Assembly (NCBI RefSeq): GCF_001718195.1
Contig: NZ_MCNV01000014.1
Location: 62,001 to 126,000 of the forward strand
Direction of reading: 5' to 3'
Source of the DNA: Paraburkholderia nodosa
GTDB taxonomy: Bacteria; Pseudomonadota; Gammaproteobacteria; Burkholderiales; Burkholderiaceae
Length of the DNA: 64,000 bases
Under the pieces are notes generated by a model. That model searched no databases. It was given only the letters and a program-made list of their open reading frames with translations, and was not told the DNA's origin. This document shows, piece after piece, positions 32,166 through 41,109 of the stretch. How positions within the stretch are numbered: position 1 is the first letter of the stretch; every line of letters begins with the position of its first letter. The position numbers were made by a program, and so were the translations under genes.

Positions 32166-32276
32166 TCACGGATCTGATCGAGCAATCGATTTCAAGTTTG
32201 ACCCGGCGGCCCGGCATCCAGAGGCGAATGCTGCGAGCATCGTGGCCGCTAAAAAAGCAATCAAATAGCGTCGCAT
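32166..32276 (-). pseudogene. Lipoprotein signal-peptide remnant
   Basis: A 36-codon frame from ATG 32276: MRRYLIAFLAATMLAAFASG, then Cys and a few polar residues, then a stop at 32166. The basic start, hydrophobic core and lipobox (FASGC) form a complete lipoprotein signal, but almost no mature protein remains. It is either the 5' remnant of a lipoprotein gene lost from the island or a very small lipopeptide; the decayed surroundings favour a remnant. Confidence 0.42.
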
Positions 32277-32399
32277 GTGTTAGCGCGTTCTGTAGTTGGC
32301 AACGACGGATAGAGACGATTCCTGACGCACTAGCACTGGATACTCGTGCAACATCGGCAGAATGTCTCACGGGTCAATTGGATTCCTTGCGAGGCAGCC

Positions 32400-33062
32400 C
32401 TACTGTCCTAATCGTACGGAGAGGTCGGAAGATTTCACCCATCGCACGAGGCCCCCTCCCTTACCGAGGTAGTCGATTCTGGACCAGCTGGAACGCGTTT
32501 CAAGCACGGCCACAGGATCTAGTCGAACGAGATAGGCCTTTGTCCTGCTACTGTCTGCCGGCGCGGAATAAAGAATTGATTTCGGGACTGCAACGTAGTT
32601 GATGACGCGCCACGGTTGTGGCGTATCCAGTTTCAGAAAATCGCCCGTCGCAATAGTCGGCACGTCGCAATTGGGTAACGCGCCGGACAAGGTGGCAATC
32701 CAGGTACCGTCAGACCGTTTCTTCAGGGCAACAGACGCGCCCGTCTCATCGGCCTTGCCGCGTTCCGTGGGATACCAGGTATCGAGTTTCACCTCGCCGG
32801 CAGACGACAGCTTGCCTGTGAGAAAAAAGCGACAAGTTGGATTTGCGTCGGGGTCGTTTGATGCGGGCTGAGTGAACGGATTATCAAAAAAACCAGAGAC
32901 CCGATCGCCGTCGAAAGACAAGAACAACTTCCTGTAGTCAAGCTGCGTTCCAGCCACTGTCCGAAGCGTGTACGCACCTGATTGTTCTTCACTGCGGGCA
33001 ACGTTGAATGCAGACAGCATGATCAAAGCCATGCCGATCGTCTTTACCCTGGTTACTTTCAC
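32400..33062 (-). CDS. Candidate periplasmic immunity protein of the muramidase effector
   Basis: A 220-residue exported protein. The signal peptide (MKVTRVKTIGMALIMLSAFN) is cut near ARSEE. The central part is beta-rich with paired cysteines (TCRFFLTG and PNCDVPT), and the C-terminus looks like an SH3b-type segment (LYSAPADSS … RSSWSRIDYLGKGG). The ATG overlaps the stop of the muramidase effector gene (ATGA), giving strict coupling. Periplasmic location and position immediately after a cell-wall-degrading effector are what is expected for an immunity protein. No family name is assigned; the role is inferred from context. Confidence 0.72.
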   Translation of the reverse strand: MKVTRVKTIGMALIMLSAFNVARSEEQSGAYTLRTVAGTQLDYRKLFLSFDGDRVSGFFDNPFTQPASNDPDANPTCRFFLTGKLSSAGEVKLDTWYPTERGKADETGASVALKKRSDGTWIATLSGALPNCDVPTIATGDFLKLDTPQPWRVINYVAVPKSILYSAPADSSRTKAYLVRLDPVAVLETRSSWSRIDYLGKGGGLVRWVKSSDLSVRLGQ

Positions 33063-34465
33063 TTGCCCTCCTGCGCATTGCGCTTTGCGTCCGCCTTCTG
33101 CAGTGCGTCAAAATTTCTCTTCATCTTTCCATCATAGTCGTTCTCGGCATACGATGGTCCGTTGTAACGGGATGCAAATTTGGTAAACTCTTCCTTCTGG
33201 ATGGCCTTCAATAGTACCGGATCGGCCTTGACAAAATTCACAAATCCGTCAAGATGCGCTTTTTCAGATCGGGAAAGGGCTCTCACCATGGCTTGTACTG
33301 AGTCATACCCTAGCGTTTTGTAGTTGGAGCCCATAATCTGGAACGCTCCCCAGGAACATGACTCCAGTGCCGCTGTGTCATCGAGTCGAAACGCCTTTCT
33401 CAGTCGGCGATAGCTATCCTTATAAAAATCCCGATCGTCAAGGAGCACTCCTTCACGCAGCAATTGTTTGCCCGTTTCTGCTCCCGCAGCGTGAGATTTA
33501 TCCTTGTCGTCATATCGCACCCAAACATCGACGGCAGCGGCCGTCCCGTCTGTTTTGGTCAGCGTCTCGGATTTCTTGTAGTACTTCTTTTTCAGGCGAT
33601 AGTAGCCCACGGGATAAGAAAGATCGGGATTTGTGTCCCAATACTTCTTTCCAGATAGCCGATAAAAATAATGCCGCTCGTAAAGAATCTTGGGGACGGT
33701 GCGCCCATCCACAATAGTAAAGCTCCCCGAACCGACCTCCGTCTCATGGACTGCTTTTACGGCGTTGACGTTGCAGCTCAGCGATTTAGCAGCCGCCTTA
33801 TAGTCATCTTCGCAAATCGGATCGCCGGTATACTTGTCAAGAAATTCATCAAGAGACGCATCATCGCTGGTCGCCTTCAAGACTGAAGCGCCGTTCTTGT
33901 CCTCTTCCAGTTTGGTCTTGACACCTTTATCGGGTGCAAACCTCGATGAGGTCTGGCTTCCTAATGGTGCCGCCTTAGGACCTGATTTCGCGCCATATTC
34001 AGACACAGCTGCATTTTTTGGATGGAGGACTGTCTGTGCGGTTAACTTGAGCCGAGGACTCACAAGCGTAATAAGCTTGTCGTTCATCGACGACATTGTT
34101 ACATGGACAATCTTCCACTCACCGTTCAGCTTTTGAATGAGGAACTCAATCGTTTCGTCTTGGGTCGACGGCCAAAAGTCCTCTGTTTGCCCACCGGCTC
34201 CCGTCTTGCCAGACACTTCGCGGTCGGCGCCCTTGATACGATAAGAGACGTTCCCGAGCGGATTATGATCGGCATCCAGTACATGCGCACGCACCTTCCC
34301 AGATTTTCGCTTCGGAATCTTGAGCGTCTGTCCCGCACGCAACGCACGAGGGTCGCCTATACAGTTCGCTTGTGCGATGGCCTGCCAGGTTACACCTTTT
34401 TGCTGAGCGATCCCACTCAACGTGTCGCCGGGTTGAACGACGTAGTTGCCATCCTCATTGGTCAT
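33059..34465 (-). CDS. T6SS effector: LysM plus N-acetylmuramidase (DUF3380-type)
   Basis: A 468-residue protein without a signal peptide, as expected for a T6SS cargo. Residues 8-51 are a LysM peptidoglycan-binding domain (YVVQPGDTLSGIA to TLKIP). Residues 57-140 form a beta-rich adaptor (VRAHVLDADHNPL onward). The C-terminal 220-468 is an N-acetylmuramidase domain: VKAVHETEVGSG with the likely catalytic E241, PKILYERHYF, SWGAFQIMGSNY (371-382) and SRYNGPSY (432-439). The gene overlaps vgrG upstream and the immunity candidate downstream by ATGA each. It should cleave glycan strands of target cells after delivery on this VgrG. Its GC content is lower than that of the core T6SS genes. Confidence 0.88.
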   Translation of the reverse strand: MTNEDGNYVVQPGDTLSGIAQQKGVTWQAIAQANCIGDPRALRAGQTLKIPKRKSGKVRAHVLDADHNPLGNVSYRIKGADREVSGKTGAGGQTEDFWPSTQDETIEFLIQKLNGEWKIVHVTMSSMNDKLITLVSPRLKLTAQTVLHPKNAAVSEYGAKSGPKAAPLGSQTSSRFAPDKGVKTKLEEDKNGASVLKATSDDASLDEFLDKYTGDPICEDDYKAAAKSLSCNVNAVKAVHETEVGSGSFTIVDGRTVPKILYERHYFYRLSGKKYWDTNPDLSYPVGYYRLKKKYYKKSETLTKTDGTAAAVDVWVRYDDKDKSHAAGAETGKQLLREGVLLDDRDFYKDSYRRLRKAFRLDDTAALESCSWGAFQIMGSNYKTLGYDSVQAMVRALSRSEKAHLDGFVNFVKADPVLLKAIQKEEFTKFASRYNGPSYAENDYDGKMKRNFDALQKADAKRNAQEGK

Positions 34466-37230
34466 GCTTGACCTCGCAATGCCTGATCATCAGATAGGTG
34501 CTCCTCCTCGGAGACACGCCATTTCTCACTTTCTACCCACACGTCTACCTGCTGAGACTCTCTGGTAAAAAAGCGGCTTCCCACCCCGAATTGGTCGGTT
34601 ACACCGCTTGCTATAACTGTTCCTTGTTGATCCGCAACGTAATAAGGCGCGTTCGCCCACAAATGCGCGTAATCTTCGGAAACAACGTCAAGTCCAGAAA
34701 GGTCGAGGAGGTTGCTATACCGTTGTACGTCAACAGGTATCGGCAACGCTGGGATCGGATAATTCGCTTGCGTAGGTCCCGCGAACGAATGCTGCGCACC
34801 CTTGATATCGATCTTCCCAGGAGCATGAATTTCTATGTTGCCATCCTTGATGCGGATATAGGCCCCGCCTGACGTCAGCAGGATTTCCTGTTTCGCGGCG
34901 GCTTCGATATTCTCTGTCGCGGAAAGCACCTTGACCGTCTTCTGTGCAGTCAACTCGATGTTGTCCGAGTGCGCCTGAACTTCGACCTTGCCCTTAGCCG
35001 CAAACAGTTTCATCCCCGCGTTCTGCACGAACAGACTGATCTTCTCGGCAGCGCTGGCTACAAGCGATTTCCCGCTGGCGATGAACGTGCTCTGTCCACT
35101 AACCAGGTTAGTCTGCTGATCACTCGCCAAGTGCACTGACTTTTGCGTCGACAGCGCAATACCGGACGGACTCGCAACCAGCATCACAGGCGACTTGAAC
35201 GCGTTCGCATTGCCGGTGCCACCTCCAGCCGTTCTACCACCAGACGATGCCCCACCCTGCGCACTGCTCTGTGTCGCATCGGTAAAGGACTTGAGCGCAT
35301 CGTGCCCGTCACTGAGACTCTCCACCTGATGCGCCTCGCTAGCCTGCGACATCGACTCAACCACGCTCTTGGCGCCCATGAGTTGCTGTCTGGCCTCGCT
35401 CACGTCCAGTTGCTGGCTGCCAGCCTGTTTAGGATGCGTCGTGACGTACAGCCCCTGCGAAGCACGCACCGCACCGTACGAATCCGTCTTCAGATCGAAT
35501 CCTGATCCAAGGTATGAACCGCGCGTATTTCCGCTCTGGTCGATCAGATACCCCAGATGAAGCACACTGTTCCCCGTACTGCTGTACAACCTCGCCCGAT
35601 TCTGCCCCGTCGCATCGTCGAGCACCATTTCATTAAAGCCGGAACCCGAATACTCCTTCGACCGGTAGCCCGAGAGAATACCGTTGCTGTGCCACTGCGG
35701 CTGGACACTCCCGTTGTAGACGCGATGCAGGACGATGGGCCGATCGCAATCTCCGCCCACATACCCGATCAGCACTTCCTCGCCAACTCGAGGAACGTGA
35801 ACGCTACCGTAACCGCCCCCCGTATCCGACTGCGCGACCCGCACCCAGCACGAAGCGCCCGCATCTCCAGAATTCTGCCGGTCCCAGATGAACATCACCT
35901 TCACGCGGTTCAGTTCGTCCGTGTAGACCTCTTCGCCCTGCGGACCGACGACGATAGCCGTCTCCAGGTGCATTTCTGGCTTCTTGTGCCCGAACGGGCT
36001 GCGGTACGGAACCGTCACGCGCTGCGCTTCGACTTCGACCAGATAAAAACCTGCGGAACCGTCTTCCTGGGTAACAGTTTCTCCGGTGTGCCCGGATTTG
36101 GCCCTCGCCAGTTCGTTCTGCAAGCTGTGCGGAAAGCTCGCTTCGTGGTCCGAAAGCGGCAGGTTGTTCTCGATGTACCGGCGCACCTTGATTGCCGCGA
36201 ATTCCCGCTGGCCCGCCGGATCGTGATCGTGCTCCGGGTGACCGGTCAGTTCGAAGCGCAGTCCCGCATCCATACCGCGAACGCCACCCGCCGCATAGAA
36301 CCGTTTGGCACGCGACTCCCATTCTTCCAGATGAACTCTTGAAAGGTGTTCGCCACGAGTCTGGTCCGAGTATGTATATGCACCGGTATATTCGTAGACC
36401 TCAGCTTGCTCGGGCAGATTCCCCTGGTTCGCCATCGTCGGCAGCGTTGTCCCTTTGGGATTGACCGCGGACGACGGCGTCTTGTAGTCGAAAGTGCGCG
36501 TCGTGTGCACGGTGCTTTGCAACGTGCGCGAGCCCGACCACTGCGTAAAGGCGTCCGTTTCGCTGCCAGTGCCGGACCGGTAGAACGTAACCGGATTAGG
36601 CGACACCTCGTCGAGCGAATGAATGTCGTCGGTCACGACCAACGTATGTGACTTGCCGTCCTTGGCCTGCCGCCAGAAGCCGAACAGACCTTCTTCTTCC
36701 ATCAACCGGTGAACAAAGTTCCAGTCGGTTTCACTCTGGCGACAATACGAGCGTTGCGGCAGCGGCTTGCTCAAGGCGAACTGGAACTGGCCGCGCGCTT
36801 GCGGATGCTCATTGAATACGTCGGTGATGATGGCGTCGGCGCTCTTGTCCTGCCAGTACCGCATGTCGCTGCGGAACCTAAGAAAGTGCATCCATGAGGC
36901 GTAGGTCAGCTGGTAACTCGTGAAGCTGCCGTCCGCGCCGAGCCTTCGGGCCGTATGAATATAGCCGTTGACCGGGAGATAGGACTTGTCCGCCTGCTGA
37001 ATCCACAGCGTCATTGGCTGCGCGATGAGCTTCTTGAGTTCGATGTCGCCCGCCGTGGACACCAGATCGAGCGTGCCACTGAAATCGCGCCCCAGCTCCG
37101 AACAAAGAACCGCCCTGCGCGGCACGAGCGCACTATCCGGCAAGGCTGGAATATCGGTCTTGATCAGGCGGTCCTGCTGGATCAGACCGCCCTGAATGAC
37201 CTGAACAAGTTCAGTGAGATTCATGCTCAA
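34462..37230 (-). CDS. tssI: T6SS spike protein VgrG (TssI) with C-terminal TTR-like extension
   Basis: A 922-residue VgrG. The N-terminal gp27-like part (1-380) is followed by a gp5-like OB fold and beta-helix with VFIWDRQNSGDAGASCWVRV and GSVHVPRVGEEVLIGYVGGD, then a DUF2345 region ending near residue 830. The last 90 residues (PIPVDVQRYSNLLDL, then YYVADQQGTVIASGVTDQFG) have the pattern of a transthyretin-like domain that docks effectors. It overlaps tssA upstream and the muramidase gene downstream by four bases each. It is the only VgrG in the window and presumably carries that effector. Confidence 0.95.
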   Translation of the reverse strand: MSMNLTELVQVIQGGLIQQDRLIKTDIPALPDSALVPRRAVLCSELGRDFSGTLDLVSTAGDIELKKLIAQPMTLWIQQADKSYLPVNGYIHTARRLGADGSFTSYQLTYASWMHFLRFRSDMRYWQDKSADAIITDVFNEHPQARGQFQFALSKPLPQRSYCRQSETDWNFVHRLMEEEGLFGFWRQAKDGKSHTLVVTDDIHSLDEVSPNPVTFYRSGTGSETDAFTQWSGSRTLQSTVHTTRTFDYKTPSSAVNPKGTTLPTMANQGNLPEQAEVYEYTGAYTYSDQTRGEHLSRVHLEEWESRAKRFYAAGGVRGMDAGLRFELTGHPEHDHDPAGQREFAAIKVRRYIENNLPLSDHEASFPHSLQNELARAKSGHTGETVTQEDGSAGFYLVEVEAQRVTVPYRSPFGHKKPEMHLETAIVVGPQGEEVYTDELNRVKVMFIWDRQNSGDAGASCWVRVAQSDTGGGYGSVHVPRVGEEVLIGYVGGDCDRPIVLHRVYNGSVQPQWHSNGILSGYRSKEYSGSGFNEMVLDDATGQNRARLYSSTGNSVLHLGYLIDQSGNTRGSYLGSGFDLKTDSYGAVRASQGLYVTTHPKQAGSQQLDVSEARQQLMGAKSVVESMSQASEAHQVESLSDGHDALKSFTDATQSSAQGGASSGGRTAGGGTGNANAFKSPVMLVASPSGIALSTQKSVHLASDQQTNLVSGQSTFIASGKSLVASAAEKISLFVQNAGMKLFAAKGKVEVQAHSDNIELTAQKTVKVLSATENIEAAAKQEILLTSGGAYIRIKDGNIEIHAPGKIDIKGAQHSFAGPTQANYPIPALPIPVDVQRYSNLLDLSGLDVVSEDYAHLWANAPYYVADQQGTVIASGVTDQFGVGSRFFTRESQQVDVWVESEKWRVSEEEHLSDDQALRGQA

Positions 37231-38348
37231 CCCGCATCATCGGTCTTCACACCCAGCATCTCGCGAATCTGCGCGAGCGTGCCATCGTCTTTCACCACGG
37301 ACGAAAGCCACTTGTGCAGCGGCATTTCCGCCCATTCCGCCGCCTTGTCCGCGAGATAGGCGGCGGGGCTATGCGGTTCGGTCTCGCGAAAGAAGACAGC
37401 AACCGCGCGCAGTTGCGCAACGGCTTCGGCACGGCTCTGTATGCCCGCGTACGCGCGTACCGGCATTCGAATCGGATTCGCCATGGTGTCCTCAACGGCC
37501 AAAGGTGTCTTGAAGCTTGGTTCCGCGCGTTCGACAGCCACGGGCGAAGCGGCCGGCTGCACGGCAGGCTCCAAGGCCTCCGCATTCAGGTTCACGCCCA
37601 CGTCACGCGCGAACCGCTCCGCAAGTCCATACACGCTCTCGTTGGCCTCGCGCGCTTGCCGGAAGCTCGGCGCCGCATCACCGGCTCGCGCCTCGAGCAC
37701 CATATCGAGCGCAGCGAGAGAGGCTTCGAATGCTTTCAACTGCGTGAGCAACGTTCGATAGAACGAAGCCGGCGTGGCCCGCTTCGAGGCGTCGATCTGC
37801 TCCACCGAAGGCTTGCCGCGCGCGATATCGTCTGCGTGATCCGGATCGCGCTTGACGGCCTGCGCGACGTGCATCGCGACATCCCAATCGATCGCGCTGA
37901 AAGCCACACCCGACTGCGTGAGCGGCACCGAACGCAGCAATTCCGCCGTGCGGCCCGCAAGCCACGCGACATTGCCGAGGCGGTACTCGGTATCGTCACC
38001 TTCCGGTAGCGGATGCACCTGCTCCCAATACTGCTCGACCAGTCCGCTCAGGAGCGCATAGCCCTGCGTGAGCCCCGGCACGCCCTCCTGAATCGCGAGC
38101 GCCTCGGTAAGCCACACGGCGAGCCGCAAGTCCTTCGTCTGCGTGCGCAGCAACGCCGTGCAGCGTTCGACGACGAAAGGCCAGTCGGCTTCCTTGATCT
38201 CGGTGATCCACTCGCCCTGGTCGAGCGACGGGTCATCGAAGCGGCGTGCATGCTGGATCGCGTCGAAATCCGCCGAAAACAGCAGGTCGGCGCCGCACGG
38301 CGACGCTTCATTAATGGGCGCTAGCAGCGCGGTCGTGTCAGTCGACAT
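37227..38348 (-). CDS. tssA: T6SS baseplate/sheath-assembly protein TssA
   Basis: A 373-residue cytoplasmic protein with the ImpA_N domain at the N-terminus (PINEASPCGADLLFSADFDA, then WPFVVERCTALL and KDLRLAVWLTEA). The C-terminal part is shorter than in long-type TssA and ends in FFRETEPHSPAAYLADKAAEW, typical of short TssA proteins with a small C-terminal domain. It starts 69 bases after tssH and overlaps vgrG by ATGA. TssA starts and coordinates sheath and tube polymerisation. Confidence 0.93.
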   Translation of the reverse strand: MSTDTTALLAPINEASPCGADLLFSADFDAIQHARRFDDPSLDQGEWITEIKEADWPFVVERCTALLRTQTKDLRLAVWLTEALAIQEGVPGLTQGYALLSGLVEQYWEQVHPLPEGDDTEYRLGNVAWLAGRTAELLRSVPLTQSGVAFSAIDWDVAMHVAQAVKRDPDHADDIARGKPSVEQIDASKRATPASFYRTLLTQLKAFEASLAALDMVLEARAGDAAPSFRQAREANESVYGLAERFARDVGVNLNAEALEPAVQPAASPVAVERAEPSFKTPLAVEDTMANPIRMPVRAYAGIQSRAEAVAQLRAVAVFFRETEPHSPAAYLADKAAEWAEMPLHKWLSSVVKDDGTLAQIREMLGVKTDDAG

Positions 38349-38417
38349 GGCGTTCTACAGAAGGGCTAAGGCGTCGGGCTTCGAGCGAAGCATGGGGGTC
38401 GCGTATCAACGTCATGG

Positions 38418-41078
38418 TCATTGCACCGCGTACTTGAACTCACGCGCATCATCGGCGCGCACGCTCACGCGCGCGAGCGACGTGCCCTGCGCGATGCGCT
38501 CCAGAACCTGCTGTGCGAGTTCCGGCAAGAGCGTGCCGTTCAGAATGTGATCGACGTTGCGCGCGCCCGAATCGACTTCGGTACATCGCGCAAGCACCGC
38601 ATCGACGAGTGACTCGTCCCATTCGAATGTGGCGCCGTGGTTTGCCTCGACGCGGCGGCGAATGCGCTCGAGCTTCAGCTCGATGATCTCCGCGAGCACG
38701 TCGTCGGAAATCGGGTAGTACGGCACGACTTTCATGCGGCCGAGGAAAGCGGGCTTGAACGACTTGTACAGTTGCGGGCGCAGCAACTCTGCCAGCGCTT
38801 CAGCGTCAGGCAGTTCTTCAACGGACTTGTTCAGGCAGGCCTGCATGACCGCAGTCGAGCCCACATTCGACGTGAGGATGATGAGCGTATTGCGAAAGTC
38901 GATCGCACGGCCTTCGGCGTCGTCCATCGTGCCTTTGTCGAAGACCTGAAAGAACATTTCCAGCACGTCGGGATGGGCCTTTTCCACTTCATCGAGCAGC
39001 ACGACCGAATACGGGTTCCGGCGCACCGCCTCGGTCAGCACGCCACCCTCGCCATAGCCTACATAGCCGGGCGGCGAGCCCTTCAGGCCCGATACGCTGT
39101 GCGCCTCCTGATACTCGCTCATGTTGATGGTGATGAGCTTGCGCTCGCCGCCGTACAGAATGTCGGCCAATGCGAGCGCCGTCTCCGTCTTGCCCACGCC
39201 GGACGGTCCCACGAACATGAAGACGCCACGTGGCTTGTTCGGGTCCTCCAGATTCGCGCCCGCCGTGCGCACGCGCTGCGCGATGGCTTCTAGCGCATGA
39301 TCCTGGCCGATCACGCGCTCGGCCAGCAGCGGATGAAGATTCAGCATGGTCTGGATCTCGTCCTTCACCATGCGGCCCAGCGGAATCCCGGTCCATGACG
39401 CGACGATTTCCGCCACCACGTGTGCGTCGACCTGCAGCGGCACCATCGGCGCGTTCTCCTGCAGCGCGTGCAGGCGCGCGATGAGCGGCGGCAACGATTC
39501 GCGCGCGGCATCGGCTTCGCGCATTCGTTCGGATGACGTACTGTCTTCGCGCGCCGCGTCGATCTGGCCGCGCAGTTTCGTGATCTGCGCCACGAGTTCG
39601 CGCTCCTCGGCGTGGCGCGCCTCGCTTTCTGCCAGTTCGCGAGCGGCAGTGTCCCGCGCCTCGCGCAGCGCCACGAGGCGCCCCTCATGCTCGGCGCCAT
39701 GCACGGTTTCCCGCTCGAGCGAGGCGATCTCCGCTTCGATACGTTCGATGCGCTTCTTGCCGTCATCGATCGCACCAGGCGTCGCGCCCTGCGCGAGCGC
39801 CACTCTGGCGCACGCGGTATCGAGCACGCTCACGGCCTTATCGGGCAGTTGCCGCGCGCTGATATACCGGTGGGAAAGCCGCACGGCCTCGGTAATCGCC
39901 TCGTCGAGAATGCGCACGTCGAAGTGGCGCTCCATGAGCCCCACCATGCCGCGCAGCATGGCCGCCGCGAGCGTTTCGTCGGGCTCCTCGATCTTGACCA
40001 CCTGAAAACGCCGCGCCAGTGCCGCATCTTTCTCGAAGTAACGCTTGTACTCGCTCCACGTCGTCGCGGCGATCGTGCGCAGCTCGCCACGCGCGAGCGC
40101 GGGCTTGAGCAGGTTCGCCGCATCGTTCTGGCCGGCCTGACCGCCTGCGCCGATGATCGTATGCGCCTCGTCGATGAAGAGCACAATGGGCTGCGCACTC
40201 TTCTTGACCTCGTCGATCACGCTTTTCAGACGGTTCTCGAACTCGCCCTTCACGCTCGCGCCGGCCTGCAGCAACCCCATGTCCAGCACGCGCAGCGCAA
40301 CGCCGCTCAGCGCCTCTGGCACATCGCCCGCGGCGATGCGCAGTGCGAGCCCTTCCACCACGGCCGTCTTGCCCACGCCCGGCTCGCCGGTGAGGATCGG
40401 GTTGTTCTGGCGGCGGCGCATCAAGATATCGATCGTCTGGCGGATCTCCGCTTCGCGCCCGATCACCGGGTCGACAAACCCTTCGCGCGCACGCTGGGTC
40501 AGGTCAGTCGTGTAGGTATCGAGAGCGGGCGTTTTCGACGCAGCGACACTTGTTGCGCTTCCGACCTCGCCACCAGCTTCTGCCGCGCCTTCGACAGGCT
40601 CGACCTCGACCGAACCGAGCGTCACTTCATCAAAACGATGCTTGAGTTCGCCGACAGGAATCTCAGCGAAACGCGTCGATATGCGCTGCGCGAACTGCGC
40701 AAGATCGGGCGCGCTCAAGAGCGCGAGCAGCAGATGACCGGAACGGATGCGCCCGATCTGCGAGTCGAGCGACGCGATCAGCCAGGCCTGCTCGAACAGC
40801 GCGATCAGATGCGGGGAGAACACCGGTGTGCGCGTGTTGCCCGTCTTGAGGCGTTGCAGTTCGCGTTCCAGATCCGCACGCAGCGCATGCGCATCGACGC
40901 GCGACGCACGCAGCACGCATACGAGGTCGCTGGCCGGTTCCTCGAGCAGCGCGAGGAGCACATGTTCGAGGTCCACTTCGTAGTGCCCGCGCGACAGGCA
41001 CGCACTGGCCGCACGCTCGGTAGCCAGCCGGCAAGTCGTGTTCAGCTTCGCGATCAGGGTTTTCAGGGGCGTGCTCAT
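38418..41078 (-). CDS. tssH: T6SS AAA+ ATPase TssH (ClpV)
   Basis: An 886-residue ClpB-like disaggregase that recycles contracted TssB/TssC sheaths. The N-domain (KTLIAKLNTTCRLATERA) binds sheath peptides. The two AAA+ modules carry Walker A motifs GEPGVGKTA (about residue 240) and GPSGVGKTE (about 620), with VLFIDEAHTIIGAGG and VVLLDEVEKAHPD as Walker B. A coiled middle domain rich in Arg/Glu lies at about 430-520. MSTPLK at 41078 is the usual start; the frame open to 41183 adds residues that overlap the tssG end. Confidence 0.97.
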   Translation of the reverse strand: MSTPLKTLIAKLNTTCRLATERAASACLSRGHYEVDLEHVLLALLEEPASDLVCVLRASRVDAHALRADLERELQRLKTGNTRTPVFSPHLIALFEQAWLIASLDSQIGRIRSGHLLLALLSAPDLAQFAQRISTRFAEIPVGELKHRFDEVTLGSVEVEPVEGAAEAGGEVGSATSVAASKTPALDTYTTDLTQRAREGFVDPVIGREAEIRQTIDILMRRRQNNPILTGEPGVGKTAVVEGLALRIAAGDVPEALSGVALRVLDMGLLQAGASVKGEFENRLKSVIDEVKKSAQPIVLFIDEAHTIIGAGGQAGQNDAANLLKPALARGELRTIAATTWSEYKRYFEKDAALARRFQVVKIEEPDETLAAAMLRGMVGLMERHFDVRILDEAITEAVRLSHRYISARQLPDKAVSVLDTACARVALAQGATPGAIDDGKKRIERIEAEIASLERETVHGAEHEGRLVALREARDTAARELAESEARHAEERELVAQITKLRGQIDAAREDSTSSERMREADAARESLPPLIARLHALQENAPMVPLQVDAHVVAEIVASWTGIPLGRMVKDEIQTMLNLHPLLAERVIGQDHALEAIAQRVRTAGANLEDPNKPRGVFMFVGPSGVGKTETALALADILYGGERKLITINMSEYQEAHSVSGLKGSPPGYVGYGEGGVLTEAVRRNPYSVVLLDEVEKAHPDVLEMFFQVFDKGTMDDAEGRAIDFRNTLIILTSNVGSTAVMQACLNKSVEELPDAEALAELLRPQLYKSFKPAFLGRMKVVPYYPISDDVLAEIIELKLERIRRRVEANHGATFEWDESLVDAVLARCTEVDSGARNVDHILNGTLLPELAQQVLERIAQGTSLARVSVRADDAREFKYAVQ

Positions 41079-41109
41079 GTCGTCCGGTCCGGCCTCGGGT
41101 CTCGTGTAT

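Noticed and set aside
28548..34465. Search for an integrase, transposase, tRNA or att repeats bordering the lower-GC island.
   Set aside because: None seen on either strand, so no mobile-element boundaries are claimed.
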